Positions 11,764 to 25,081 are shown, numbered from the stretch's first letter. The stretch: DNA of 64,000 nt from Erythroxylum novogranatense (GCA_029891385.1 CM057224.1:2232001-2296000), one strand, 5' to 3'. Notes: generated by a model not told the origin, from the sequence alone. Made by a program: numbers and translations.

Positions 11764-12031
11764 TTGTGAGGGCCTTGGCTCGATAGGTAATTCAAAGTAG
11801 ACAATATCTATGAGCGAATAATTTAGGCTATTATAAATGATATCAAAATCGGTTCCTAAATATGGCAGCAAGGACACTAAGTCCTAAAAGGGGTAGATTG
11901 TAAGATCCCATATTGATTGGAGAGGAGATCGAAGTATGTCTTGTAAGGGTACAGATACTTCTTCCTTATAGACGCGTTTTTCTTAATGCGAGAAGAGCAA
12001 AACCATGAAGCGAGTGGTCTGAGCTGTTACA
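11764..12031 (+). mobile_element. Decayed TRIM-like miniature LTR element
   Basis: The right LTR is 11899-12031: it starts tgtaagatcccatattg, includes tagacgcgttttt and ends gctgttaca. Just before it is a purine tract (aaaaggggtaga, 11887-11898). Before that, tgatatcaaaat (11838-11849) resembles the initiator-Met tRNA primer site TGGTATCAGAGC, all four differences being transitions. The stretch 11764-11837 looks like the end of the left LTR (gacaatatct). LTR, primer site, about 40 bases, purine tract and LTR with no coding space is the TRIM layout. I recall a very common eudicot repeat with this LTR but cannot name it safely. Confidence 0.65.
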
Positions 12032-12374
12032 AAAATACCAATGATTGTAAATCCTGAGTCTAACTATTCACTCATTTTATTTATTTTAACAACTAAAAAT
12101 TGATTAATTTATTAATTAATCGATTTATTAATAAATTAAACTTCAAATTATTCTATTCATAAGAATATTCTCTTTTAATTATATTTTAAAATTTTAATTA
12201 TATTTAATTTTTAATCAAGTTTTAAAAAATAGAAAAATACAAATATTCTCTCCACAACAGATGACGAAATGAAATGATTTTGTCGGCTCTCTGTGTCTCC
12301 TAAATGTGAGAGCCAATTAAGATCTGATTAAATAAATAATTTTGGAACCGTGTAACTGTGCAAAGCCAAAAATA

Positions 12375-12460
12375 GACATTTTATGTATATATATCTCCTC
12401 CTCTCTCAATATCTTCATCTTTTTCTCTCTAGTTCTTCAATCTCCGTGTCATTTTGGCTT
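12375..12460 (+). promoter_or_regulatory. Probable core promoter of the QUA2-like gene
   Basis: A TATA-like string (tatgtatatatatc, 12382-12395) is followed at once by CT-rich DNA typical of plant start regions. That leaves a leader of about 800 bases before the ATG at 13229, probably holding one or more introns. Inferred from composition only. Confidence 0.35.
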
Positions 12461-13228
12461 TCAATCTCCATCCCCAATCGGTATTATTCCCTCAAAAACC
12501 CTGATGCGCTTTCCTTCTTCATCTCTCTTGCCTTCTCTGATCTGATCTGATCTGCTCTGTGCTCTGTTTCCTTTTTCTTTTCTTCCTCAAGATCTGTAGT
12601 CTTCAATTTCGGTGGGAAAACCGGATACATTTTCACTTTTCTTCCAGAATTGTTTGGTTTTAGTCATCAGAAGTGAAAAGTGATTTCTGGGTATACCTTT
12701 GTTTTATCGGTTATTTTATTTTGTTCTTGATAAGGGCCAAGAAAATAACGTTGTGGTACTGTAAGTAAAATGGTTGAAGATATTGACTTTTTGTGTTTTT
12801 GTTTTGTTGAGTTCTTGTTTTTGACTTCAATGGCAGGTTGATCTGATTGGTTTGCGACTGTAAACTGCTCTCACATTGCTCAGTTGCTCAATTCTCTGTT
12901 GTTATTGGCGCACTGGCGAGTGGTTACGCTGCTTTTTGCGAGTTCAATTGTGTGAATTGTCGATTCTTTGTGAGGAATTGGTAAACATAACCTGCGATCT
13001 CGATGCCCATTTGGGATTTTTAAGACTTTGAGAAGTTGGTAAAAGATCGACCTAATGTATGGTGTTGGTGTAGTGTAAAAGACGCTCTTTCAATGATTGT
13101 AGGGATTGTTCAGGTTCATGGTAACATCTGCAGGAGCTTGTTTGTTATGGTAGGTTATGGTTTCCGAAGGTACTGGAGATTTGGGTTCATTTAGCTGATA
13201 TAGAGACTCACTTGTTCAATCTTTGGAC

Positions 13229-16200
13229 ATGAGAAGCCACTGGTTCAATAAACTATCTGTCACTTCCGGTCTTAAACCGAGGCGTGGTTGGTTGTTGGTG
13301 ATCCTTGTTGCTGCACTTGCGTTGATCCTAATTTTAGGATCCAGTTCTCCCAGTGATTTTGATCCTGTGTCTTCCACTCCTGTGCCTGACATTTATTCCA
13401 GTTATAGAAGACTAAGAGAGCAAGCGTCACATGACTATTTGGACCTTAGAACTCTGTCATTAGGATCTGCCAGTCAAAAGGATCTTTCGTTTTGTGGGAG
13501 AGAGAGAGAAAATTTTGTGCCTTGTTATAATGTTACGGCTAATTTGTTGGCTGGGTTTAAAGATGGGGAGGAATTTGATCGACATTGTGAGATGTCGAGA
13601 CCGAGAGACTGGTGTTTAGTTCGGTCTCCTAAGGACTATAAGATCCCTCTTCGCTGGCCTGCTGGCCGAGATGTGATATGGAGTGGAAATGTGAAGATAA
13701 GCAAAGACCAATTTCTTTCTTCTGGAAGCATGACTAAAAGGTATTACGGTTCTGTTCTGTCATATGCTACTCGTTTTTGTGAGATAGATCAACTGATATT
13801 CTTTAACGATTTCGTAGGTTGATGTTACTTGAAGAGAATCAGATTGCTTTTCACTCTGATGATGGATTGATCTTTGACGGTGTCAAAGATTATTCTCGCC
13901 AGATTGCTGAGATGATTGGATTAGGGAGTGACACTGAATTTCTTCAAGCTGGTGTAAGTCCTTTTCCGTTCTCCCAAGCTCTTGGTAGAGTTTGGTTTCT
14001 AAAACCAAACGTATTTGAATGTATAGACATTTATAATGTAGCATGTTCATGTCCATAATAAATACATTTGCAGCTTGACTTATTGATCTGCCCTTTTGAA
14101 TTTATGTAAATGTTTTATGGGTAATGATTTTCAAGTGTTAATTGCAGGTGCGAACTGTACTAGATATTGGTTGTGGTTTTGGTAGTTTTGGAGCTCATTT
14201 GGTATCATTGAACCTAATGGCTGTCTGTATTGCTGCATATGAAGCAACAGGCAGTCAAGTTCAGCTTTCCCTTGAGAGGGGCCTTCCAGCTCTGATTGGG
14301 AATTTCATTTCACACCAACTTCCATATCCATCAATGTCTTTTGACATGGTTCATTGTGCTCAATGTGGTATTTTTTGGGATGAAAAAGGTATAACTACAG
14401 TTTTTCAATCTGCCAATTTTCCCTGATAGTTAACTGTGTCTATATTTTAAATGTAATGGGTCATTCTTTTATAATTCTTTGCTGCTTTATATGAAATCAT
14501 TGGCTGGTGTATACTCAGATATTAGCAGCTAAACTTGGTCTGGACTGGATTTCCTTTAATAACCTGCTCCCTTGAGTTTAATATAAAGAATAAATCCAGT
14601 ATCAATCCTCCATCAAATGCTTGATCAATTTATACATTGTGGTTTTTGGAAAGAATTTACAGTTTTGTGTTAAGTTTCAGTTATTTCCTGTTGTTAATAG
14701 GTGTATGCATGACATAATTAAAAACAGTGCTACTTGAAGCTTTCTGGATTACTGATTTAATGCCAAAACATTTGAGTGCCAATATCCCCTACTGTTATTA
14801 CATTGGAGTGTCAACTATTGCAGCCTTGTTTCTACTCGAACATTCTTTGCTGATATTAACTTACATTGTAGCATTCATTGCTTGGAATCATAATTTTATC
14901 ACTAACAATGTTTTAATAAAACAGATGGGAAATTCCTTATTGAAGTGGATAGGCTTCTGAGGCCTGGAGGTTACTTTGTCTTAACGTCACCGGCAAGCAA
15001 GCCACATGGTGGTTCACTGAGGATGAAGAAGACAAGCATGCTAACTCCTATAGGAGAATTCACTGAGAGAATCTGCTGGAGTCTCTTGGCTCAGCAGGAT
15101 GAAACATTTATCTGGCAGAAAACTGCATCTGTCCAGTGCTATAAATCTCGGTAAGGGATGCTATCATGTGTAATAGATGTCTTTTCTATGTCAATCCATA
15201 TGTAGGTGTTTGAGTTTGGGTTTGGCATATTTCCTATACTTCAGACTTTTACCCTTTCTTTTTTTTGCATAATCTACAATTTCTAATTATACCTACACTG
15301 TTGCTTTTGTTTGATACTGTAGCAAGCAGGATTTTGCACCACTTTGTGATTACAAGCATGATGTCACATCGTATTATCAACCTCTTAGCTCGTGTATAAG
15401 TGGGACCACCAGCAAACGTTGGATTCCTATCCAGAACAGATCTTCTGCTTCCAGTTTTGGCTCAGCCGATCTTGAAGTTCATGGAAAGTATTATTTCGAA
15501 TTGCATTTAAGTATTTTTTTGACAACTTAACTTCCTTAGTTTTTACTATCCTCATGAGATATATAGTTTTCTTCAAGGATTCTAAAACTCTATATACCTG
15601 TCTTACTTTGTTCATTTATTTGTCCTTGTAGGAGTTGAACCTGACGATTTCTTGGAAGATTCTCAGATATGGCGATCAGCTTTGAAAAATTATTGGTCTT
15701 TGCTTACCCCTTTAATCTTTTCTGACCATCCTAAGAGGCCAGGTGATGAAGATCCATTACCTCCGTACAACATGATAAGGAATGTGATGGACATGAATGC
15801 TCATTATGGGGGTCTAAATGCTGCTTTTCTAGAAGATGAAAAGGCACTGTGGGTGATGAATGTTGTGCCTGTTAATTCTCCCAGTACACTGCCTCTCATA
15901 CTTGATCGGGGTTTCGCTGGTGTTCTTCACGACTGGTATCTTCTTATTTTCCCTCACAAAACAGCAGCATTCAATTCTCCTAGCCAAAACAGTTACTTCA
16001 CATAAATCAGAATGGAAAATGTAAAAAAAAAAAAAGAAAAGAAAAGAAAGAAAACATTGGTGATGGACCTTTTGTTCAGTACTTCCACGTTAACATTTAC
16101 ATATAAGTTCTACTTCGACAATATACCCTTGTTTAAATTTTTAGCAGAATATAGTAGTGAAAGCTCATCAGATCTGTGGCCTTTTGTTGTCCAAAGTGTT

Positions 16201-16807
16201 ATTAATATTATCAGTGAAGTTCAATGGTGGTATGTACTTAAGAGGATTATCACTTAGAGTTACTTAGTAAATCTGTACACTTGGACTTCTAGTCTTTCAT
16301 ATATGATATTGATTTTTATGGCATTGAGACGTAAAAATCATTTTACATGTTGGTATTTAGCCTAAATTTCATGAAACTTTTCAAATTCATTTTACATGTT
16401 GGTATGCAGGTGTGAGCCCTTTCCGACATATCCCAGAACTTATGACATGCTTCATGCAAATGGACTTCTGTCACATCTTAGTTTTGAAAAGTGCAGAATG
16501 GTGGATTTAATTGTAGAGATGGATCGAATTTTGCGGCCTGAGGTAATACATAACCAGTCCAGCCTATTTGTAAGAAATGCCAAGTGATGCTTATCTCATT
16601 CATTGCTGGACAACTTGAAGTAATGCCATTAAATGCATCATTATATTTTGATTGCAGGGATGGGTTATTCTTTCTGACAAACTGGGAATTATTGAGATGG
16701 CTCGAGCTCTTGCTACACAAGTACTCTGGGAAGCAAGGGTGATTGACCTACAGAATGGCAGTGATCAGAGGTTGCTTGTTTGCCAAAAGCCATTTGTGAG
16801 AAAATGA
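13229..16807 (+). CDS. QUA2-like Golgi methyltransferase (QUL/PMT4-5 type), 8 exons
   Basis: Putative SAM-dependent methyltransferase of the QUA2/PMT family, type II in the Golgi, tied to homogalacturonan methylation and cell adhesion. Exons: 13229-13740, 13818-13953, 14148-14388, 14925-15150, 15323-15483, 15632-15935, 16410-16542 and 16658-16807, giving 620 aa. There is a membrane anchor at residues 14-35, the PMT motifs FCGRERENFVPCYN and LRWPAGRDVIW, a SAM-binding motif VLDIGCGFGSFGA (about 219-231), CEPFPTYPRTYDMLHA and a terminal LLVCQKPF. ATG 13229 is chosen; the codon six bases upstream is TTG. All borders are canonical except the intron after 15483, which begins GA (gaaagtatt) where GT is expected. 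The next in-frame GT donor (15511) would add nine residues. The family member is close to QUL1/QUL2 by start, length and motifs. Confidence 0.9.
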
Positions 16808-17262
16808 TTGATCCAGCATCATGAATTCTCACTAATCTGAACCTGTACATTCTGTTCTGGTAATTCCTTTATATCTCTCTGGAAATTGGCACTTTAATAT
16901 AATCTTTAGGATTTGAACCTGGTACTATTGAACACCATAGTTTTTTTGTATAAGTAAGGACAGTTGAACATGAACCCTATTTCAGTTAGAAGCATCTGGG
17001 TCTTACTGTGATTACATGGTTACCAAAAAAATCTCCTAAACAGATCTAAGAACAATTTGTCATGAACTTAAATGTTTTTCACTCTTTCGACTCCTACAAT
17101 TCATGAGCTTTTTGTTAGCAACGAGCTTTTCATAATGAGCTAAGGTTTCTTCCAATGCTTTTGATGTTTCTTCTTATATACTTTGAGAACTCTGAAAAGA
17201 ATCATGGAATAGATATAGTTGTAACTCGGCATATTTACTAACTTAATCTATGTCATTGCCAG

Positions 17263-17352
17263 ATCAAATTTGTGACAGCACCGTCATCTGATAAAGTCCT
17301 GGAATCCTTCTCCCAGGAGATAAGCAGAAGCAAAGGAGAACAAAAGCTGTAG
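17263..17352 (+). other. Possible alternative last exon of the QUA2-like gene
   Basis: Right after a good acceptor (cattgccag) there are 29 open codons and a TAG, with Ser/Glu/Lys-rich content (KVLESFSQEISRSK). The last PMT exon contains a usable donor (ttt|gtgaga at 16796), five codons before its end. Joining the two keeps phase 0 and would replace the final VRK by this 29-residue tail. Otherwise it is part of the 3' UTR. No family match is known to me. Confidence 0.35.
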
Positions 17353-18861
17353 ATTAGAAAAGAGGCTTTCTACAAAAGTAGCTGCAACAGGATCCGTTTT
17401 TTCTTTTTTTCTTTTGTTTGTGAAGGTAGCAATTCATTCATCAATTTCTTTTTTTGGTGTTTTAGTATTCTTTTTCAGTGTTGAATGATTTCTTCATTTT
17501 CTCCATATGGGACTCAACAAGTCTCTGTACTCAACAACTGCTACTTTTAAGGATAATTGACAGGCCACGAAGTGATAACCAAATTGGTTTTCGTTTTGTT
17601 CTATGCCCTCAAGTCTCAGAACTAGCTGTTTACTTCATCCTAAATTCTCTTCGTTATAGAACGTCAATGTTTAGTAATGATACGCAAAATTAAATTAGTA
17701 CTGTAAAAGTTTAAAGTTTTAAAATTTAATTGATATTAAATCATCATAAAATTGGTATATAATAATATGAACGAAATTAAAATTAGTATTAAATTGTTAT
17801 AAAATTGATATTTAATCAAAAATAAATAAATTAAAATTTTGATTAAAGAAAGAGATTGTTTTGTTATGTTTAATTAAAAAAGAGATGGTTGGATGTATTA
17901 GCAGATCATGGTCACAAGATATGTGCTGATACTTCCAAGTTCCAATTGCAACCATTGCTTGGCTTGGGTGGTAATGTTCGTGACTAGATGTAACACATTG
18001 CGCCGCATCACCACCGCTCCATATACGTGTCATCTCAACAAAAGGGTCATGATGATGATGAACCAGAAAAACAATAAATGCTGGAAGTTAACTTACGTCG
18101 TCCATTTTCATTAAATTTTCCAACTTTTCGTATGTTACTCTATCTTGCTAAATACCCATCCTTGGATTGTTGAAAGTTTCAAGATACTGGATCGTAAATG
18201 TCTTCATAAGTGCCAACATCAGCAGGTAACCGTGTGAAGAGTAGTTAGTAGTGAAGAACACACAGGAAAAAATGGTATATGTTACTTCGTGACTACGTTA
18301 CTAGTTCTTACTCAGAAAGAAAGGTACGTACTTTGTATGAAATATTAGTTCTTAATCCGTGAAGCAATGCATATGTATATTAGTTCAGCTAACACTATAC
18401 ATTTGAACTACAAGTAATGATAATGATTTTATGCCCATCTTTAACATTGATCTTGTGTGCATTAACCTCTACTTTTGATTCATGATTACGATATTGGCTG
18501 TGGTTTCTTGGGTTCTTGAGACTTCAAGAAATTGTTTAAAAAATGGTTTTGGGTAGCCTTGGTTCTAAAGTTTGATAACCAATTTTGTGTTCAATTGACG
18601 GAATTACATATAAGAAGTTACCATCTTTAATTTGGTGTGGAAAACCTTCTGGGTATGGGATTTGGGTGGCTATAGTTTCATTTTGTTCATTGTTAGTAGC
18701 TATTTTAGGTACTTATCAAGGAGAAGAGCTTGATTTTTAGTATTATTAGTTTGTTTGATGGTGAAGAGTGCTGACATTGATCGTGAACTCTGTGTTTTCA
18801 TTTTGAACTTCCATTGTTATAGGATTCCCATCAATTTTTTACCCAATAAAGAGATTGAAAT
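17353..18861. other. Spacer between the QUA2-like and PHO1-like genes
   Basis: This holds the 3' flank of the first gene and the upstream region and leader of the second. An AT-rich stretch (17690-17850) with repeated attaaattgttataaaattg words also occurs near 24660-24720 and looks like an old MITE. No P1BS phosphate-response site (GNATATNC) was seen in the last 600 bases. Confidence 0.4.
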
Positions 18862-21800
18862 ATGAAGTTTGGTAAAGCACTTAAGAGAGAAATGGTTCCT
18901 GAGTGGACGGAAGCTTATATAGATTACAGAGGTCTTAAAAGAATACTGCAAGAAGTTTTGCAACACAAGAACGAAGAGCAACCCTCAACAACCTCGAGAG
19001 CTCGAATATCCTTGCACAGAGCTTTCAGTGGACTGAATCAACAGCCTAAACATGTTCACAGAAAGAGTGACATTGAAGACCAAGTGATAAATGTGAACAT
19101 GTATCAGCAAGATGGTTCTAGGAGGCTTTACAACACTGAATTCCTGGGGCAGTCCGAAGATGGAGGAGATATCGAGGCAAAATTCTTTAAGAAACTTGAT
19201 GAAGAACTCAACAAGGTTAACACCTTCTACGAGGACAAGGTGAAGGAGATGGTGAATGAAGCATCTTTGCTGAATAAACAAATGGATGCATTGGTTGCAT
19301 TGCGGATCAAAGTGGAAGAACCTAATGTTGATGTCAACTCTTCAAGGATTAGCTCCACTGGTGTTGCTATGAGTCCCTTGAGGACATGTGGTGAGACAAA
19401 ATGTTAAAAACATTTTCCATTTTTCTGAAGTTGTCATTTATGGATAACTGTTATGTGTTACTTGGAAATCCAATAAAATATACTGAACGTTTGATGTTAC
19501 ATTTTACAGTATTTTCTATCAAACTTGTGCAGAAATGGAAAACGAGAATGGGATAGAAATGGGCGATACTTGGTTAACAGACGACTGTACTAACTCTCAG
19601 AGTGGTAATGTAGTTTGCATGTCTTCTAATGACAATTGGCCCTTTTCTGCACCTATGGGATTCAGTTGTATCTTCTAAATTTTTAGAACACTTATGCTAA
19701 TATGCAGGAAGCGAGTGTATAGAATTGAACATCGGGAAAGATGCAGGCAGTGATGTTGGGGAAGAGTCTGCTAGCAGTCCTGAAGCTGGTGAAGTAGGTA
19801 CTACCACTGGCTTCCCACAAGAGGGTGGTAATACGGAAAACAGCAGTGAAAATCCTTTGAAAATACTAGACCATGTGAAAATTAATAATACAATGGATTC
19901 TCCATTATCCACCATAAAAAGGGTGTTCAAGGATTCAAAAGAAGAGGACCTGTGCTTCAAGAAAGAGGAACTTAAGAAAGTTGAGGAAAGGCTGTGGGTT
20001 GTTTTCATTGAGTTTTACCAGAAACTTCGTCTGCTGAAGCACTACAGGTGATAAGTATGAACCTATTTATTCTCCTCCACATCGAAAATTCTTACTTTCA
20101 TCATTATTTAAAAATTCACATGCTCATCATTTGCAAATGATTGAACCAGTTATATGAACCTAGCAGCATTTTCCAAAATCATGAAAAAGTACGACAAGGT
20201 AATACTTGGTTTATCTGATATAACAGCCATATTGCTAGAGTATAGTGAGCAAATGAAAAGAACTAAAAACCGTTTGTCTACTTTATGTACTTATTCTACA
20301 TCATCCAACCAGATTACTTCAAGAAGGGCAGCCGAATCCTACATGAAAATAGTGGACAACTCTTACCTTGGCAGCTCTGATGAGGTACAATGATGTAATT
20401 TTTCTTACCATGCCGAAGCAAGTTGACCTCTTTTAGTGACCAATCATGCATTGGTGCTCCTCTGAAGTGATTAACTCTAATCAACGGAAAAGGATTCACC
20501 ATTCATTTGACTATGTTTTTGTTGATCGAATATGCTCTTTTACAGGTAACTCACCTCCTTGATAAGGTGGAAGGTACATTCATCAAACATTTCTCCAATG
20601 CAGATCGGAGAAAAGGAATGAAGTCATTGAGGCCAAAAGTTAAGAAAGAAAAGCACAACATAACTTTCTCGTCAGGCAAGTAATAAAAGAAACAATGGCA
20701 AAAGGCTTGAAAATTTCAACATAAATTTATCCTACTCAAGCTTGTAAGCTATCAACTTCAGGATTTTTTTCCGGTTGCTCGATTGCACTACTGGTTGCTG
20801 TAATTTTGAGAATTCAAGCTCGCAAGCTACTTGGTCAAGATGGCGGTGCCTCATATATGGTCAACATTTTCCCACTTTACAGGCAGGAGAAGCCATGAAC
20901 GTTTAGAAACTTCTGTTATAAATTGGTTTCTTTGCTATTCTTCAATAGTCATGTGCTTTCTCTGACAATAATGTTGATCTCCTTGCAGCTTATTTGCATA
21001 TATTGTACTTCATATGCTCATGTATGCTGCGGTCACATACTTCTGGACACGTTATCGGATCAATTATCCATTTATATTTGGTTTCAAGCAAGGAACTGAA
21101 CTGGGTCATCGAGAAGTTTTTCTCTTAAGCAATGGTCTTGCAGTTCTTGCACTAGCCTGTTTCCTGGCAAATCTACATTTGGATATCCACTCGAGAGTTT
21201 CAAATTACAAAACAGTCAATGAACTGATTCCTTTGACCTTGGTTACTGTAAGAGTCTATATCTAACTCGGTCATTCAGTGAAATTCGTTACTTGTTATGC
21301 ACATAACCTCTTGACTTACTTGAACATTTCTTGTCAATATACTGCATTTGTTTTTGCTACATGCCTCTCTGTTCCAGGTGGTTCTCGCCATACTTCTTTG
21401 TCCGTTTGACATCATATATCGTTCAAGTCGTTTCTTCTTTCTTCGATGTTTGGTTCGCTGCATATATGCGCCACTGTACAAGGTAACGAATAAAAAGTTA
21501 GTTAAATACAGTTACAAGTAGACTATACACAGACAGCAAGTTGAGGTTATGTGCAGGTCAGACTTCCAGATTTTTTCCTGGCAGACAATCTTACTAGCCA
21601 GGTAGACACTGTAATCTGTTCATTGTATCCAGGAAAATAGTTCAACAATTCTTGAAATTTGATTGTGATCTTTACTTCTTTTTGACTTTAGGTACAGGCC
21701 ATAAGATGTGTTGAGCTGTATATCTGCTACTATGGTTTAGGGGAGTACTCTACAAGGCAAAACAAGTGTCATAGTCACAGTGCCTATAATGTTTTTTATT

Positions 21801-23021
21801 TTGTTGTTGCTGTTGTACCATTTTGGCTTCGCTTTCTACAGGTAACATCTTTTCTTCATTAAACTATTATTAAAGATGTAAAGGTTCATATAACATTTTT
21901 CCAAGTTTTATGGATGGATGCACTTTCCAGATTATGATTGTTTGACAGACTTTTGTGTCATCTCTTCAACTCCTTACATCATCTTGATTGATGAGTCAAG
22001 AACCAGTTCTGTTATCTAATCTTATGTTGCATTATGCTTATGTCACTTCTTCAGATTCAATTAAGCATTTTGCAGTCCTGAACTAATTAGTTACTGCTAT
22101 AACTTGCCAGAATCAATATCAGCTTTCTTCTTGAGCTTGAAAGATGATATTACATTCCCTTGTGATCTCAATTATTAGGATCAGGTAGTTCGGGGTTAGC
22201 AGTCAAGAGATATTTGATTAGCCACTAATACAAGTTTGTTATATGTCACCTTATAGTGTCTTCGGCGATTGTTGGAAGACAGAGATGCGATTCACGGATA
22301 CAATGCTTTAAAATACTTCTTAACAATAGTTGCAGTTCTGGTTAGAACAGCTTTTGAGCTAAAGAAGGGAAGAACATGGATGGTGTTGGCATTGGTTAGT
22401 TCTGCTGTTGCAATAATAATGACTACATATTGGGATATAGTACAAGATTGGGGACTCCTGCAAAGGAACTCAAAGAATCCTTTTCTGAGAGACAAACTAA
22501 TAATATCACACAAAAGTATCTACTTTGCAGCTATGGTAACATATCTTCCAAGGAAAGTGGATTCATATAGTCCATATAGTCAAAACTGATCCTGCATTCT
22601 AATTGCAGGTTTTGGATGGTCTTTTGAGAATTGCTTGGCTTCAACTGGTACTAGAATTCAATCTGCAGGGTCTTCACAAAGTGGTAGTTTCAATGCTGAT
22701 AGCTTGCCTAGAGATTGTTCGTCGCGGCATATGGAATTTCTTCAGGTACCATGCCAATCATGTCCTTGATTAGTACAGGAATCCAACTATTAAACAAGTC
22801 CATAAGCATCTGGATCATATGTTTCTTGGCCTACAATTGAGTATCCACTTAATTTCATTGTTGTTAATGATGTCTTGACATGAATATGCTGCTCTGACTA
22901 CAGTTCATAATCGTTCAGGTTGGAGAATGAGCACTTGAACAACATTGGCAAGTATCGGGCATTCAAGTCCGTCCCCTTACCATTCAATTACTACGATCCC
23001 GACACCGATAAGGATGACTAA
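18862..23021 (+). CDS. PHO1;H: PHO1-family SPX-EXS phosphate exporter, 14 exons, 796 aa
   Basis: PHO1 proteins export phosphate and sense inositol pyrophosphates through the SPX domain, at Golgi, endosome or plasma membrane. Exons: 18862-19390, 19533-19604, 19708-20047, 20150-20198, 20313-20384, 20546-20675, 20762-20882, 20989-21247, 21378-21482, 21557-21601, 21692-21841, 22257-22535, 22609-22745 and 22919-23021. The SPX domain starts [15 protein letters not shown] and continues with [19 protein letters not shown] and [10 protein letters not shown]. Membrane segments lie in exons 7-9 and 11-13. EXS signatures include [20 protein letters not shown] and [20 protein letters not shown]. Introns 6 (gcaagt at 20676) and 7 (gcagga at 20883) start with GC; every other donor is GT. 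The N-terminus fits the PHO1;H2-H5 clade better than PHO1 itself; from memory of gene order, PHO1;H3 is likeliest. Confidence 0.93.
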
Positions 23022-25081
23022 GCAACTGATATTGCCACATTGTATTGATAAGCACACTTGGAGAGTAGTACAGCGGAGAGTTGCATGCTGCGTTCGAGAG
23101 CAATTCATGCTTTCCGGACAGAACTGCCACAGAGGAAATGTTATCATATACACAAAAAGCTTTAGGAACTACAAGGCTCAGCTAACCCAGTTTGATGGGT
23201 GTCTTTGAAATATTGCTTATTTTCCAGCAATCATTAACACATTTCCAAAGTTTTCAAGAACTTTCAAGTCAAAACCGTGTTTTTGTTTCAACTTTAGAGT
23301 TCATCAGCCACAGCAATTGCCAATTAGTTTTAGCTCAAATAACATAACTCCTACCATCCCTTGAAGGTGGCCTTAACAGAAATGGCTTGGGCTTGGCTAA
23401 TCATATGATAAAAAAAGGTCTAAGATAACATATTCATAGCGTAAGGTTCCTGCTTTACGGGGATTCCGAGAAACTCGTAAGGTCCATAGTCCTTCTTGAG
23501 ATTGTTTCTGTAACTTAAAGATGTAATCTTTTGTCACAAAATTCACCCTCAGACATAAGAAAACAGAAAAAGATGACTTGAATTAGTCGAAAATCAAACT
23601 TGGTCTATGCTTCTATTTGGTCGGCTTATATTAGGTTTTTGTTAGTAGAGTTTTTTTAAATCCTTTTTTAGAAGAATTTTTCTAAGAAGCCAGTTGACTG
23701 TTTGATTATCATTTACAAAAGAATACAAAGTAAATTTATTTTTAACTATATTTTTTTGTAATAAAATTATTTATGCATATAAATATTATTTAAAATATAT
23801 TAAATAATATATATTAATTATTATATAATTTTAAACTATATAAAACATAAATGAAAATATATCTATAACATAAATAAAACCAATATCAAAATAAATATTA
23901 AAAATATATAAAAATCAAATAATATTATATAAATCTCAAAATAAATATAAAGTTGAGTAAACGTGAAGATAGGTTTGTAAATATTGTAGTAATTATGTAT
24001 AAAACATAAGGGTCAAAGGACTAAAAATAAACTTATTAATTGATTTAAAAATTACGAAAAAGCTATCAGAGAGGTTTTTTAGAATATTCAAATTTGAGTT
24101 TCTTAAAAGCTATATTTTGGGTACCAAAAAATCATATCTATTAAAAAAATCATTTTATTTTACAGTCAAACACTCAATTTTTAAAAAAGTTTTGTGATAG
24201 AGAAAATACTTATTGGCCTCTCAAAAGTCCATTCAAACATGCACTAAAACTAATCCCAATTTATCTTTTAAGCTTAAGTTGTGGTTTCCAACCTACACTT
24301 TAACATGGTAAAAGACATAAATATATAACCTTTTTTTAGTTTAAGAAATTTTAGAAAATTTGTAGAATTTTAAATTCTTAAAATTTGTTCTAGTTTTAAT
24401 TTTCAAAATATTCTTTCTTTTATTTTGAATAAAAATAATAATAAAATATATAAAATATGAACATTAAATACGACCTAATCAAATGTTATATAACAAAAGA
24501 AATGCTAAAAGATGTTAAAATTGGAAAAACATATCAGGAAAAAGAATATTCAAATATTTTAGAAAAGATAAAAATAAAATTAAAGAAATTTTTAACGCAT
24601 ATAAAAGCTCCTAAAATAATTAATATTTAAAATTCAGAACAAAATTAAAGTGATTTAAAGTATTAATTGGTATTAAATTGTTATAAAATTAATATATATT
24701 AAATGCCGAATGAAATTAAAGAAGTCGAAAAAGAAAAATTGAAGTATTTTGTATATTAAAGAAATGAGATTTTATTTAAAAATTTAAATAAAAATTAATT
24801 GGTTTATTTTAATTTATAAAATTAAATTATTATAAAATTAATCTGAAATATTTAAGTTGAAAATTTTACTATTAAATTAATAAATTTGATTTAATTTTTA
24901 ATTATTAAAAATTAATTAACAATTTAAGGACAAAAAGAAAAATTTTGAAGAAAAATCAAAATTAATTAAACGATGAAAGAATTGAAGAGTGTAGAAAAAA
25001 TTAAAAAATGGAAAGAAAATAAATAAAGGGTTAATTGTTCAAGTCACTCTTGCTAGTTTTTGCCCTTAAACCCTACTCCTA
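23022..25081. other. 3' flank of the PHO1-like gene and AT-rich spacer
   Basis: The first 500 bases hold the likely 3' UTR. After that only AT-rich DNA and a MITE-like repeat (23630-24255) are seen. Confidence 0.5.
23630..24255 (+). repeat. Long AT-rich MITE, copy 1
   Basis: About 620 bases that match, in reverse complement, the stretch 51205-51895. Shared words include agtagag, cagttgactgtttg and the AT-rich core around ttatgcatataaatatt. Borders are approximate. The family is non-coding. Confidence 0.65.

Noticed and set aside
13223..13228. Start of the methyltransferase at 13223
   Set aside because: That codon is TTG. The ATG at 13229 matches the start of related proteins.
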